A stretch of DNA of 64,000 nt from Saprospiraceae bacterium. Its GTDB lineage: Bacteria > Bacteroidota > Bacteroidia > Chitinophagales > Saprospiraceae. Below are positions 8,325 through 17,052 of the stretch, in pieces. A model generated the notes under the pieces. The model saw nothing but the letters and a program-made list of their open reading frames with translations. It was not told the DNA's origin and searched no databases. A program made the translations under genes and the position numbers. The stretch covers positions 1 through 64,000 of the forward strand of contig CATQHI010000012.1 of the NCBI GenBank assembly GCA_958295895.1. The letters are read 5' to 3'. Within the stretch, counting starts at the first letter, position 1, and each line of letters starts with the position of its first letter.

Positions 8325-9328
8325 GGCTGGATCGGTCTGGCGTGGTGGGCGAGCTTATCCATCACCTCACCCAGGTCACGGATGATCTGTTCGCCGCCGG
8401 GATCTTCCACCAGGGCGGTCATGATATAGTTCCGCTCCGGATCTTGCACCATGGCGCAGTCGGCGTGGTAGACGCTCCAGGAGCCGGACTTGCGGTACAC
8501 CTTGGCGCGGGGAGCTACTCGATCTAGGGTATTGACGAATTTGTGGTGTAGCTCCGGATCGACCAGGTAGCTCATCATCTTCCGGCTACTATTTTGGCTT
8601 ACCAACTGCCCGTTGGCCAGCAGATAAAAGTAGCGGCAGACCTGCTCGGTGGTGGCCGCGTGGCTGATGCCCTTCATGGGGTCGGGGTAGCGACGTCCAC
8701 CGGCGGCATAGCGCTTACCCACCCAGAGGCCGCCCCCGTTGGCGGGGTCGTAGAGTTGGTGACGGGGGTCGCGCATCGTGCGCTCGATGTGCTCGAAGCC
8801 AACCCGGTCGATCATGCGGGTGGTGGCGGCGTTGTTAGACTTGGCGATCATGAGCCGCATGTCCCCCTTAATCTCGGCGGTTTCTTGGAGCTCGCCGCGT
8901 TCGATGGCGTCGTGGGCGGCGGCCAGCACGGCGATTTTCGGCAGGCTGGCGGCGTACATCATATGCTTGCCGTTGAGGGTGGCGAAGCGGGGATGGCGTG
9001 CATCGGCCATATCGACCAGTCCGACACTCAGCCGCTTGCTGCGGTAAAGTTTGGCCCAGGAGGGGTTGGCGAGGATAGCAGCTTTGAGCTGGGCCTCTAG
9101 GTTCTTGTCCTTGTAGTCCCGCAAACGAAAACTCGGCGCTGCTGTGGTGGGCTCAGCGGCCAGCGTCGCACGCTCGGCGGCGGCGGCTTTTTCCAGGTTG
9201 ATGGGTACGTAAAAGGCCGAGGAGGTGGAGAACTTATCACCTAGGTAGCGGGAGACATCGAACTCGGCGCTACTCATGAAGAGTGCCGCGATTACGGATA
9301 GCAGTAGAAAGAACGATTGCTTTAGCAT
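8321..9328 (-). CDS. Class A beta-lactamase-like serine hydrolase, exported
   Basis: The protein has a signal peptide (MLKQSFFLLLSVIAALF) and, near residues 128-131, the SxxK tetrad Ser-Leu-Pro-Lys. An SNN motif at about 164-166 stands in the SDN position and a KSG triad stands for KTG near the end. These are the three active-site motifs of penicillin-recognising serine enzymes, so a periplasmic beta-lactamase-related or D,D-peptidase-type hydrolase is likely. There is no clear omega-loop ExxxN signature of true class A beta-lactamases, so resistance should not be assumed. I chose the ATG at 9328 over the longer frame to 9376 because the signal peptide begins there. It converges on the Fur-family gene with a 4-base overlap. 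Confidence 0.75.
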   Translation of the reverse strand: MLKQSFFLLLSVIAALFMSSAEFDVSRYLGDKFSTSSAFYVPINLEKAAAAERATLAAEPTTAAPSFRLRDYKDKNLEAQLKAAILANPSWAKLYRSKRLSVGLVDMADARHPRFATLNGKHMMYAASLPKIAVLAAAHDAIERGELQETAEIKGDMRLMIAKSNNAATTRMIDRVGFEHIERTMRDPRHQLYDPANGGGLWVGKRYAAGGRRYPDPMKGISHAATTEQVCRYFYLLANGQLVSQNSSRKMMSYLVDPELHHKFVNTLDRVAPRAKVYRKSGSWSVYHADCAMVQDPERNYIMTALVEDPGGEQIIRDLGEVMDKLAHHARPIQP

Positions 9329-9574
9329 AGGTAGAAAGCGTAACGTGAGGCAAAGACGGCCCGGAAGGCGGACCAAATAATGTGCTAAAGTCTGGTGTCT
9401 GCTGGCTGGAAAGAAGTGCGGGAAAAGCCCGAATACGGAAAATAGCGCGACGGTAGTTACGCCACGTTGACTAAATACAATACGAAGATACGCATAGTTG
9501 CCCGGGAGGCAAGCGATTGCGTGGCCCTTTGGGGCTTTAACAGATTATTAGGGTTTGATATTGTCGTAGTACCA

Positions 9575-9615
9575 CCCGTCCGCCGAAGGAGGCTGCGCAC
9601 CCTTCGGTGGACGGG
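9575..9615 (-). terminator. Long hairpin after prfC, without a T run
   Basis: CCCGTCCGCCGAAGG (9575-9589) pairs with CCTTCGGTGGACGGG (9601-9615), 15 pairs with one G-U. It starts two bases past the prfC stop. The outer bases GTAGT/ACTAC can extend the stem. No T tract follows on either strand, so it is either a processed 3' end or a weak terminator. Confidence 0.5.
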
Positions 9616-9617
9616 CA

Positions 9618-11204
9618 CTACAATTCCGAGGTGGAGTGAAAGACGATCTCGGGGTGGTTATCGCGGGCCATCTGTAGGGTCCAGGCGCTGTCGGCGAGGT
9701 AGACCAGCCTACCCTCCTTATCGGTGGCGATCTGCTGGCGGCGTCGTTCGCGGAAGGCCTGTAGCGCAGCATCGTCCTCGCTGGTTACCCAGAGGGCCTT
9801 GTACAGATTGATGGGTTCGTAGAGGACCGTGGCACCGTACTCGTGTTCCAGTCGGTACTGGATCACGTCGAACTGTAGGGCACCTACCGTGCCGATAATC
9901 TGGGCGTTGTCGACCTCGCGGGTGAAGAGCTGGGCTACGCCCTCGTCCATGAGCTGGTCGATCCCCTTAGCGAGCTGCTTCGATTTGAGCGGGTCGCCGT
10001 TCATCACGCGGCGAAATTGCTCGGGGCTGAAGCTGGGGATGCCCTTGAAGTGCAGTTCCTCGCCCTCGGTGAGGGTGTCGCCGATCTTGAAGTTACCACT
10101 ATCGTAGAGTCCTACGACGTCGCCGGCGTAAGCGGAATCGATGACCTCCTTGCGGTCAGCCATAAAGCTGGTGGGGTTGGCGAACTTGAGCTTACGACCC
10201 TGGCGTACGTGTAGGTAGTTCGTGTTGCGCTCGAAGGTACCGGAGCAGATGCGTAGGAAGGCGATGCGGTCGCGGTGCCGCGGATCCATATTCGCGTGGA
10301 TTTTAAACACGAAGCCTGCAAACTGGTCCTCATCGGGGCGCACCTGCCGCTCCTCCGTGGGCCGGGGCATCGGCGGGGGGGCAATGCGCACGAAGCAGTC
10401 AAGTAGTTCTTTGACTCCGAAATTATTGACCGCGGAACCAAAAAATACCGGGCTCACGTCGCCGCGCAGGTAGGTGTCGCGATTAAATTTTGGGTAGACT
10501 CCGCGGATCATTTCTACCTCCTCCCTTAGCTCAGCGGCGGCATCCTGGCCAATTAGCTTATCCAGCTCCGGGTCACCCAGGTCATCGAACTCGATGGTTT
10601 CCTCGGGGCGGCCCTGCTTGTTGTCGGGGCGAAAGAGTACGATCCGCTCCTCGAAGAGGTTGTATACCCCCTGGAAGCGGTCTCCCATACCGATGGGCCA
10701 GCTCAGCGGAACTACCTTGAGCAACAACTTCTGCTCGACCTCATCCAGCAGATCGAAGGATTCCTTACCCGGCCGGTCCAGTTTGTTGATGAACACGATG
10801 ACGGGGGTCTTACGCATGCGGCAGACCTCGACGAGCTTTTCGGTCTGCTCCTCCACGCCCTTGGCTACGTCGATGACCACAATGACGCTGTCTACGGCGG
10901 TGAGGGTGCGGTAGGTATCCTCGGCAAAATCCTTGTGGCCGGGGGTATCGAGGATGTTGATTTTTTTATCCCCGTAATCAAACGCCATCACGGAGGTAGC
11001 CACCGAAATACCGCGCTGGCGTTCGATCTCCATGAAGTCGGAGGTCGTACTCTTTTTGATCTTGTTGCTCTTGACCGCGCCGGCCTCCTGGATGGCACCG
11101 CCAAAGAGAAGTAGCTTCTCCGTAAGGGTAGTTTTGCCGGCGTCCGGGTGGGCGACGATACCGAAGGTGCGCCGGCGGGCAATTTCTGTAGTTTGCTTGG
11201 TCAT
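9618..11204 (-). CDS. prfC: Peptide chain release factor 3
   Basis: This 528-residue translational GTPase recycles RF1/RF2 from the ribosome after termination. The G1 box AHPDAGKTT, the G2 region [10 protein letters not shown], the G3 box [16 protein letters not shown] and the G4 box NKLDR are all present. The class II release-factor C-terminal domains follow, and the length is normal. I prefer the ATG at 11204 to the longer frame from 11237, because the -7 element TATCTTTG ends ten bases upstream of it and the 11-residue extension is not family-like. The gene is divergent from tRNA-Thr, with which it shares a 16-base palindromic promoter core. Confidence 0.95.
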   Translation of the reverse strand: MTKQTTEIARRRTFGIVAHPDAGKTTLTEKLLLFGGAIQEAGAVKSNKIKKSTTSDFMEIERQRGISVATSVMAFDYGDKKINILDTPGHKDFAEDTYRTLTAVDSVIVVIDVAKGVEEQTEKLVEVCRMRKTPVIVFINKLDRPGKESFDLLDEVEQKLLLKVVPLSWPIGMGDRFQGVYNLFEERIVLFRPDNKQGRPEETIEFDDLGDPELDKLIGQDAAAELREEVEMIRGVYPKFNRDTYLRGDVSPVFFGSAVNNFGVKELLDCFVRIAPPPMPRPTEERQVRPDEDQFAGFVFKIHANMDPRHRDRIAFLRICSGTFERNTNYLHVRQGRKLKFANPTSFMADRKEVIDSAYAGDVVGLYDSGNFKIGDTLTEGEELHFKGIPSFSPEQFRRVMNGDPLKSKQLAKGIDQLMDEGVAQLFTREVDNAQIIGTVGALQFDVIQYRLEHEYGATVLYEPINLYKALWVTSEDDAALQAFRERRRQQIATDKEGRLVYLADSAWTLQMARDNHPEIVFHSTSEL

Positions 11205-11213
11205 AATCGGGCG

Positions 11214-11221
11214 CAAAGATA
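11214..11221 (-). promoter_or_regulatory. prfC promoter -7 element TATCTTTG
   Basis: On the minus strand TATCTTTG fits TAnnTTTG exactly and lies nine bases before the prfC ATG. It is one half of the perfect palindrome at 11214-11229, whose other half serves the tRNA gene. Confidence 0.6.
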
Positions 11222-11229
11222 TATCTTTG
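11222..11229 (+). promoter_or_regulatory. tRNA-Thr promoter -7 element TATCTTTG
   Basis: TATCTTTG on the plus strand ends eleven bases before the mature 5' end of tRNA-Thr, which would give a precursor leader of only about five bases. It is fused back to back with the prfC -7 element. Confidence 0.6.
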
Positions 11230-11239
11230 CGGGCCACCA

Positions 11240-11312
11240 GCCATCCTAGCTCAGTTGGTAGAGCAATTCATTCGTAATGAATAGGTCGTCGGTTCGAGTC
11301 CGATGGATGGCT
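11240..11312 (+). tRNA. tRNA-Thr, anticodon CGT
   Basis: All four arms fold. Acceptor GCCATCC pairs with GGATGGC, the D stem GCTC with GAGC, and the anticodon stem ATTCA with TGAAT around the loop TTCGTAA, giving anticodon CGT for codon ACG. The T stem GTCGG pairs with CCGAT (one G-U) around TTCGAGT. The length is 73 bases with discriminator T, and the CCA end is not encoded. Confidence 0.96.
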
Positions 11313-11320
11313 CCGTACAA

Positions 11321-11366
11321 CGCGGTCTCCGACCGTGGGGTGCCACGCGACTTGCAGTCGCGGCGG
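11321..11366. repeat. Two small intergenic hairpins after the tRNA
   Basis: CGGTC-TCC-GACCG and CGCGACT-TGC-AGTCGCG are two perfect short palindromes in tandem, about 15 bases apart. They resemble in style the hairpin at 11425-11444 on the other side of the terminator, suggesting a family of small intergenic palindromes. No ORF overlaps them. Confidence 0.4.
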
Positions 11367-11412
11367 AAAACAGAAGGAGCCACTTGCTACCGCAAGCGGC
11401 TCCTTCTGTTTT
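11367..11412. terminator. Strong bidirectional terminator
   Basis: AAAACAGAAGGAGCC (11367-11381) pairs perfectly with GGCTCCTTCTGTTTT (11398-11412), with a further CTTGC/GCAAG stem in the loop. It separates the tRNA transcript from the convergent lipoprotein-eRF1-like transcript. Confidence 0.9.
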
Positions 11413-11424
11413 AACTAAGTGTCA

Positions 11425-11466
11425 GCGCAGTCGGTAGACTGCGCGGGACGGCGCTGCCGGAGGCAG
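11425..11466. repeat. Two further intergenic hairpins
   Basis: GCGCAGTC-GGTA-GACTGCGC (11425-11444) is a perfect 8-pair stem with a 4-base loop. CTGCC-GGA-GGCAG follows within 11454-11466. Both lie just beyond the stop codon of the minus-strand lipoprotein gene. Confidence 0.4.
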
Positions 11467-11473
11467 CCTCGTA

Positions 11474-11842
11474 CTACTGATTCCGCTTCTGCTCATCCCC
11501 CGGCGTAATCCCCCCTTCCACCTGATTGGCTGGGTTAGTGGTCGAGGTAGAATAGGCCGCCTCGTACTCGTCATCCGTGTACGTAGGCTTGACGAGCGTA
11601 TCCCGGATGGTCCGGATCGAATCAGCTCGCTGGGCGTAGTTCGTGGTATTGGTGGTAGAAACACCCTGGGCGGACTGCTCTTCGTAGGTCACCTGGCCGT
11701 CGTCATTGGGGTCGGAGTCGTTGTGCTCGGACAGATTTTCGCTGTCGACGCCCTGCTTGCTCTCATCAATATCACTGCCGCCGCAGGCGGTGAGTGCGAG
11801 CAGCAGCAGAAAGAAAAAACTGTAGAATGATAATTTTCGCAT
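11474..11842 (-). CDS. Small acidic lipoprotein of unknown function
   Basis: The 122-residue protein has a lipoprotein signal peptide ending LALTACGG. An acidic, low-complexity remainder (Asp, Glu, Ser, Asn and Thr rich) follows, with no domain that I recognise and probably disordered. The gene follows the eRF1-like gene by 18 bases on the same strand and is likely cotranscribed with it, ending at the strong terminator 11367-11412. Confidence 0.6.
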   Translation of the reverse strand: MRKLSFYSFFFLLLLALTACGGSDIDESKQGVDSENLSEHNDSDPNDDGQVTYEEQSAQGVSTTNTTNYAQRADSIRTIRDTLVKPTYTDDEYEAAYSTSTTNPANQVEGGITPGDEQKRNQ

Positions 11843-11860
11843 GGTATGGGTAGGTGAAGG

Positions 11861-13042
11861 TTATAAATTGGTGGTTTCGGCGGCTACGGCGTACCGGTAG
11901 ATGGCGCAGGCCGCCGATCCGTTTACGGGAAGCTCGGTGGCCGGCAGATTATACACGCGGGCCCCGGACTGAAGCGCCCGCACGGCCGCCAGATTCAGTA
12001 ATTCAGTGGCGTTCTTATCCTCATCGGTCATGATTTCGACGCCGTTATTCTCCGCGTGGTACTCGCCGTAAACGTACTGGTCCTTATCTAACCAGAGGGC
12101 GGCCACCCGACCGTTGACCGTGGCGGGTACGATAGACTCGACGTCGCTACCGGCTTCATTGCGTGCGGCATTATCTCCGTAGAGCTGGCGATCGCGTTGC
12201 CGCTGTTCGTCGAAGTGGGTACCGATGACGGCCCACACTTTCTCGTGAATTACGGCCGGGCCGTCGAGCTCCAAATTACCCTCTACGTGATTGTCGGTAT
12301 AGAGGTGGTTGTAGGAGTTGGCCTCCTGGTAGATTGGGATGAGCTGCTCGACCCCTCCGAGCACGAGGGGGGCTTTGTCGTCGCAGAGATAATCACTGAT
12401 ACCGGCATCGACACGGTCAAAGTAGACCTTTAGCTCCTCTACCTCGTCACCCGTTTTGCCCCCACGACTGAAAAACACGGGGTTGTTACTTCCGCGCTGC
12501 CCTTCGGCACCACCGGCCCGGCCAAGGTCATTGTCCGGCGTGTCCTGCATGAGTGCGTCATCTTTATTGACGGGTACCAGTCCGTTGAGATCTACTTCGG
12601 AGATGCTGTGGGCCGTACCGGTGTAGAATTTGATGGCTCCCCGACTCAGGGCCAGGAAATAAAACGTGTTGTCCTCCCCGAGCATAGATACCAAGGGGCG
12701 TAGGTAAAATTCGGGGGCGACGTAAACCATGGGGTCGAAGTCGATGGGACAGGCGTAGTGGTCCATACGATCGGGTCCGATGAATACGGCGAGGCCGTCA
12801 CTCAGATCGGTCCATAAGGTAGTATCGTCCAGTAGATCGTTAGCCTCCTGGAGGAACTCATCCGCGGCGTGATCGGTCAGTTCGTAGCGCTCCATCAGCT
12901 TTTCGTGGGCCTCTTTGAGCGCGTTTTTGAAGCGGATGTGGTCCTCCTGCTGATTGCCTACGCGGTAGGTAGGAATGAAGATGCTGACGGAGTATTCGTT
13001 AGTCTGAGCAGCTAGGGTATCGAAGTCGGTACGGGTAAACAT
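11861..13042 (-). CDS. Bacterial archaeo-eukaryotic release factor-like (baeRF) protein
   Basis: The 393-residue soluble protein begins with a domain containing VSIFIPTYRVGNQQEDHIRFKNAL, followed by LADLDGLAVFI-like and FYFLALSRGAIKFYTG segments. The C-terminal ALQSGARVYNLP region completes the layout of the bacterial eRF1-like (baeRF) families. These relate to archaeal/eukaryotic peptide release factor 1 and are thought to act on stalled or hibernating ribosomes under stress. No exact eRF1 GGQ tripeptide is present; the nearest piece is GGAEGQRGS, in the central domain where the catalytic loop would lie. Neighbours (two small membrane proteins, DUF1328, a lipoprotein) have a stress-response character. 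Family assignment is good; function is inference. Confidence 0.75.
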   Translation of the reverse strand: MFTRTDFDTLAAQTNEYSVSIFIPTYRVGNQQEDHIRFKNALKEAHEKLMERYELTDHAADEFLQEANDLLDDTTLWTDLSDGLAVFIGPDRMDHYACPIDFDPMVYVAPEFYLRPLVSMLGEDNTFYFLALSRGAIKFYTGTAHSISEVDLNGLVPVNKDDALMQDTPDNDLGRAGGAEGQRGSNNPVFFSRGGKTGDEVEELKVYFDRVDAGISDYLCDDKAPLVLGGVEQLIPIYQEANSYNHLYTDNHVEGNLELDGPAVIHEKVWAVIGTHFDEQRQRDRQLYGDNAARNEAGSDVESIVPATVNGRVAALWLDKDQYVYGEYHAENNGVEIMTDEDKNATELLNLAAVRALQSGARVYNLPATELPVNGSAACAIYRYAVAAETTNL

Positions 13043-13096
13043 AGGGGGGGTAAGGGTAATGTTAGTAGGAAGGGGAAGTGACGGCTTGTGACGCTC

Positions 13097-13306
13097 CTAA
13101 GCGCGCTTGCGGCCGCGCAAAAACAGGAATACCATTAGGCCGAGAAAGATCACTGCGCAGATGATCACGAAGCCATTCGTAGCAAACCAGTCGCCGGCGG
13201 GTTGATCGACGGTCGAGGAGCTGTAGGGGCTTTCATCCTCGGGCTGTGCCAGTAGCGTAGCTGCCGAAAAAATCAGAAAAGCCAGTAGAGATGGGATACG
13301 GGACAT
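13097..13306 (-). CDS. Small membrane protein, unknown
   Basis: The 69-residue protein has an N-terminal signal peptide or first membrane helix (residues 1-20), a short polar linker, one clear transmembrane helix (about 43-63) and a basic RGRKRA end facing the cytoplasm. No family is recognised. It lies between the DUF1328 gene and the baeRF gene on the same strand, downstream of a terminator, so it may start its own transcript with the baeRF gene. Confidence 0.55.
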   Translation of the reverse strand: MSRIPSLLAFLIFSAATLLAQPEDESPYSSSTVDQPAGDWFATNGFVIICAVIFLGLMVFLFLRGRKRA

Positions 13307-13326
13307 GTGGGGGAAAATATAGATGT

Positions 13327-13363
13327 GAAAAGGCCGCGAACGGGCAATCCCGGACGCGGCCTC
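13327..13363 (-). terminator. Intrinsic terminator after the DUF1328 gene
   Basis: On the minus strand GGCCGCG pairs with CGCGGCC, with an inner CGGG/CCCG stem, followed by TTTT. The stem occupies 13331-13362. It separates the DUF1328 gene from the small membrane protein gene. Confidence 0.85.
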
Positions 13364-13383
13364 TGGTATGCGATGCTAGGGTA

Positions 13384-13548
13384 CTAGGCCCGGTTGAACA
13401 GGCGCGAGATCAGACTGATCACGAGTAGTACCAGGAAAATGTAAAACAGGATCTGGGCGATGCCCGCAGCTGCACCGGCGAATCCGCCAAAACCGAGAAT
13501 ACCGGCCACAATGGCAATAACAAAAAAGATAAGAGCGTAGCGTAACAT
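13384..13548 (-). CDS. DUF1328 (YtjA-family) small membrane protein
   Basis: Reading the minus strand from the ATG at 13548 gives 54 residues starting [20 protein letters not shown] and ending LISRLFNRA, with two hydrophobic helices split by a Gly/Ala-rich turn ([12 protein letters not shown]). This is the DUF1328/YtjA family, tiny inner-membrane proteins often induced by stress, of unknown mechanism. The length matches the family. A terminator follows directly, so it is probably a one-gene transcript. Confidence 0.9.
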   Translation of the reverse strand: MLRYALIFFVIAIVAGILGFGGFAGAAAGIAQILFYIFLVLLVISLISRLFNRA

Positions 13549-13707
13549 GGTGAAGGTATTTGGTTGAGGATGAAGTGAAAGTCACTCGACACCAGTCGGA
13601 TGCTGTCTCCTGCTTTCTATTTCTCTAACCCGGGGGCAGAAATGGATGTTCGGTAACGGAAAATTTTGCATACCCCAACTTCGCCGCCCCGGCCGGGTTG
13701 AACCGGT

Positions 13708-14301
13708 ATGCCACCGCCCCACCACAGCATCGTGTACCAGAATGTCCAGAGCGTCCACCTTAAGGAGTGGTTTGCCGAGACGCTAGCTGCCTATCCCGAG
13801 CTACTCTCCCACCCCATCTATCTACGTAAACTCCCCACCCGCTACAGTACCATGCGGGCCCAACCCGTACTGAACTGGCAGTTCTGGCGGCGGCGGACCC
13901 GGCACTACCGCGTGGACTTTAGCAGCCACCTCGAGGTCACCGAGCACGTACGCGTCAGGGAACTTCCCCGGGAAGTCGTGGTGGGCTGGTTTGCCCACGA
14001 GCTGGGCCACATTGTGGATTACCTCCACCGCCCCTGGCGTGGCATGATCGCCTTCGGCTTAGGCTACGCCCTCTGGTCGCGCTACATGCGCCAGGCCGAA
14101 CGGCGGGCCGATTCGATCGCAGTGGATCACGGCTTTGGGGCCGAGGTCATCGCCACCAAACATTATCTGATGGACCACGCCACCCTGCCCGAACACTATA
14201 AGAGCCGCCTGCGTAAGTACTATCTGTCAGCTGATGAAATAGAGGCCCTCGTAACCGCCTACGAGGAGAAGGGCCACATGCCGGATATCGTAGAAATCTA
14301 A
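13708..14301 (+). CDS. Putative zinc metalloprotein with HELGH motif
   Basis: The 197-residue protein contains VGWFAHELGHIVDYLH, giving the HExxH zinc motif at His97-Glu98-His101. A downstream RQAERRADSIAVDHGF provides a plausible third ligand (Glu131), the pattern of gluzincin peptidases. A hydrophobic stretch between these (GMIAFGLGYALW) may lie against the membrane. No signal peptide is present. I do not recognise a named family, so peptidase activity is inferred from the motif. It is followed 13 bases later by a small membrane protein gene that is probably cotranscribed. Confidence 0.6.
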   Translation: MPPPHHSIVYQNVQSVHLKEWFAETLAAYPELLSHPIYLRKLPTRYSTMRAQPVLNWQFWRRRTRHYRVDFSSHLEVTEHVRVRELPREVVVGWFAHELGHIVDYLHRPWRGMIAFGLGYALWSRYMRQAERRADSIAVDHGFGAEVIATKHYLMDHATLPEHYKSRLRKYYLSADEIEALVTAYEEKGHMPDIVEI

Positions 14302-14314
14302 CACCCAACCCACC

Positions 14315-14575
14315 ATGACAAACGCCAACGATCGCCAGCAGCAGTACCGCAGCTGGATCACCAAGGCTCCCCTCGCACTGGTACTGACCGGTCTGGGAGC
14401 CAGTCTCATTAGCGAGGCGGCCGTCGCCAAGCAGTCCGGTGCCCCGGCCCTGCACTGGGTGATCAAAGGGACCGTCGCCCTAACGGTATTCAACAGCGGG
14501 CTAAGCATCCTGGCCGATGCCAGTAAACACCGCGCCCACTACGAACGGCTGCGGGATGTGCAGCATGACGGCTAG
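14315..14575 (+). CDS. Small two-helix membrane protein, unknown
   Basis: The 86-residue protein has two hydrophobic segments (about residues 18-36 and 48-66) separated by a short charged loop, with hydrophilic ends. No family is recognised. It sits 13 bases after the HELGH metalloprotein gene and before an S9 peptidase gene with its own candidate promoter (TATCTTGG near 14599), so it most likely forms a unit with the HELGH gene. Confidence 0.5.
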   Translation: MTNANDRQQQYRSWITKAPLALVLTGLGASLISEAAVAKQSGAPALHWVIKGTVALTVFNSGLSILADASKHRAHYERLRDVQHDG

Positions 14576-14625
14576 CGCCGTCGCTACAGAAAAGCGCTAT
14601 CTTGGGGAACTAAGCTACCAAGACT

Positions 14626-17046
14626 ATGCGCTATTTCATCCTCTGCCTTCTCCTCCTTGCTTGCACCTGCGCCCGCGCCCAGGAAAAGCTGAACTACCAA
14701 CTGCCCCCGCAGGAAATTCTCGAGCTCGTAGATGTGCCGCTAGCACCCACCGTGCTGATGGATCACGAGCGGGAGTACATGGTGTTGCTGTACCGCGATG
14801 CCTTCAAATCAATCGCCGAACTGTCGGAAACCGAGCTGCGGCTGGGCGGACTACGGATTGACCCGAAGACCAATATCGGTAGCCGGCAGACGTACTACAA
14901 TGACGTGAAGGTGCGCCCGCTCGGTAGCGCAATCGGTACTGAGCGCTCCCTCAGCGGCCTGCCGGCAGCCCCGCGCCTTGCCAACTTTACCTGGTCGCCC
15001 GATCAGCGCATGATCGCCCTGACCAACACGACCCCGGAGGGCGTGGAAGTGTGGGTAGCCGATCTGGGCCGGGGGAGCGCCCGCCGGCTTACCGAGGCGC
15101 GGGTGAACGCAAATCTCGACGACGTACTGAACTGGTCCGAAAACGGGCAGTCAATACTCGTCAAAATGCTGCCGGACGATCGGCAGGCCTTGATCGATGC
15201 GGCTACCGCCGTACCGACCGGACCCACGATCTCGGTAGCTACCGGTGAAAAAGCACAGAACCGCACCTATCAGGACCTGCTGAGCAATCCTAATGACGAA
15301 CACAATTTCGAGCAACTAGCCCGCTCGGTGCTTTACCGGGTACCGCTACAGGGGGAGCCGGAGGAATTTCTGCCGGCTGCCATGTACGACGATATCAGCT
15401 ACAGCCCCGATGGCACCTACCTGATGGTGACGACCATCGAGCGGCCGTTCTCCTACATCGTGCCCTATGACCGCTTCCCCTCCACCACCACGATCTATAC
15501 GGCAGCGGGAGATAGCGTTCAGACGATAGCCGAACTGCCCCTGATCGAGGTGCTACCGCAGGGATTCATGGCCACGACCACGGAGCGGCGAAGTATGCAG
15601 TGGCGCGACGACCGGCCGGCTACGCTGGTGTACGTGCAGGCCCTGGACGGTGGCGATCCGGAGCGGGAGGCTGAGTACCGGGATGAGGTGCACCAGCTCG
15701 AAGCTCCGTTCGCCGGTGAGGGCACCTCGCTCATCAAGCTGCGCAACCGGTACGCGGGCCTACAGTGGGGGGACGATCGGACGGCGGTGGCCTACGACCG
15801 CTGGTTCGACACCCGCAACCTGAAGGTGTACACCTTTAATCCCAGCGGGCAGGATTCGGCGCGGGTGCTCTTCGACCGCAACTATCAGGATAGCTACAGT
15901 GATCCGGGCAGCTTCGTGACGACGCGCAATGCCCTTGGCCGTGAGGTACTGGCACTGGAGGACGGTACGGCCTTCCTGATCGGTGAGGGCTTCACCGCGG
16001 AGGGCCAGTTCCCCTTCCTGCACGCCATCGACCTGGCCGGCCAGGAGACGGAGGTGCTCTATCGGTCAAGCTACACGAACCGGCTGGAGGAGCTACTGGA
16101 CTACGACCCCAGTACGCAGCGCCTGCTAGTACGGGAGGAATCGGCCATCGACTACCCTAATTACTACTTCCGCGATCTGGCTGACGGACAGACGCAGCAA
16201 CTGACTGATTTCGATAACCCCTTTCGGAGTCTGCAGGACGTCCATAAGGAGGTGATCACCTACGAGCGGGCCGATGGACTGGAACTTTCGGGTACGCTCT
16301 ACCTACCCGTTGGTTACGACACCGTGGCGAAGGAAAAAATGCCGATGATCCTCTGGGCCTATCCCCGGGAGTTTAAGGACAAAGCCAGTGCGGCCCAGAC
16401 TACGTCTAACCCCAACCAGTTTACCTACCCCAGCTACGGCTCCCCTCTATTCTGGGCGGCGCGGGGCTACGTGGTGCTGGACGATGCGGCCTTCCCCATC
16501 ATCGGGGAGGGGGATGAGGAGCCTAACGATTCCTTCCGCGAACAGTTGGTCGATAATGCCCGGGCGGCCATCGACGCCGTAGACGCAATGGGCTACGTAG
16601 ACCGTGAGCGAGTGGCCGTAGGAGGACATAGCTACGGCGCCTTTATGGTGGCTAACCTGCTGTCGCACAGCGATCTCTTCGCCGCCGGCATTGCCCGTAG
16701 CGGGGCCTACAACCGCACGCTGACCCCCTTTGGCTTTCAGAGCGAGCAGCGGAGCTACTGGGAGGCCCCCGAGGTGTACAACACCATGTCACCCTTCATG
16801 CACGCCGATAAGATGAAAACCCCGCTGCTGCTCATCCACGGCGAGGCGGATAATAACTCCGGCACCTATCCGCTGCAGAGCGAGCGCTATTTTAATGCGC
16901 TCAAGGGACTGGGGGCCACGGTGCGCCTGGTAATGCTGCCCAAGGAAAGCCACGGCTACCGGGCGAAGGAAAGCATCCTGCACATGCTCTGGGAGCAGGA
17001 TCAGTGGCTGGAGGAGCACGTGAAGAATAAGGACGTGAGTCGTTAG
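14626..17046 (+). CDS. S9-family prolyl-oligopeptidase-like peptidase, exported
   Basis: The 806-residue protein has a signal peptide (residues 1-19), a long beta-propeller region and a C-terminal alpha/beta hydrolase. The catalytic residues are visible: Ser669 in GGHSYGAFM, Asp742 in HGEADNNSG and His776 in KESHGY. N-terminal features such as LPPQEILELVDVPLAPTVL recall the glutamyl endopeptidase / acylaminoacyl peptidase branch of S9. It would cleave peptides in the periplasm or outside. It is read alone and converges on an M61 peptidase gene 6 bases away; an M28 peptidase gene lies further right, making this a peptide-scavenging region. Confidence 0.88.
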   Translation: MRYFILCLLLLACTCARAQEKLNYQLPPQEILELVDVPLAPTVLMDHEREYMVLLYRDAFKSIAELSETELRLGGLRIDPKTNIGSRQTYYNDVKVRPLGSAIGTERSLSGLPAAPRLANFTWSPDQRMIALTNTTPEGVEVWVADLGRGSARRLTEARVNANLDDVLNWSENGQSILVKMLPDDRQALIDAATAVPTGPTISVATGEKAQNRTYQDLLSNPNDEHNFEQLARSVLYRVPLQGEPEEFLPAAMYDDISYSPDGTYLMVTTIERPFSYIVPYDRFPSTTTIYTAAGDSVQTIAELPLIEVLPQGFMATTTERRSMQWRDDRPATLVYVQALDGGDPEREAEYRDEVHQLEAPFAGEGTSLIKLRNRYAGLQWGDDRTAVAYDRWFDTRNLKVYTFNPSGQDSARVLFDRNYQDSYSDPGSFVTTRNALGREVLALEDGTAFLIGEGFTAEGQFPFLHAIDLAGQETEVLYRSSYTNRLEELLDYDPSTQRLLVREESAIDYPNYYFRDLADGQTQQLTDFDNPFRSLQDVHKEVITYERADGLELSGTLYLPVGYDTVAKEKMPMILWAYPREFKDKASAAQTTSNPNQFTYPSYGSPLFWAARGYVVLDDAAFPIIGEGDEEPNDSFREQLVDNARAAIDAVDAMGYVDRERVAVGGHSYGAFMVANLLSHSDLFAAGIARSGAYNRTLTPFGFQSEQRSYWEAPEVYNTMSPFMHADKMKTPLLLIHGEADNNSGTYPLQSERYFNALKGLGATVRLVMLPKESHGYRAKESILHMLWEQDQWLEEHVKNKDVSR

Positions 17047-17052
17047 CCGTCG

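Noticed and set aside
8321..9328. Calling the serine hydrolase a true antibiotic-resistance beta-lactamase
   Set aside because: SxxK, SNN and KSG are present but the omega-loop glutamate motif is not clear, and such folds are common in wall enzymes.
13376..13585. 69-codon minus-strand frame across the DUF1328 gene
   Set aside because: It is another frame of the same strand; the 54-codon DUF1328 frame at 13384-13548 gives a clean family match.
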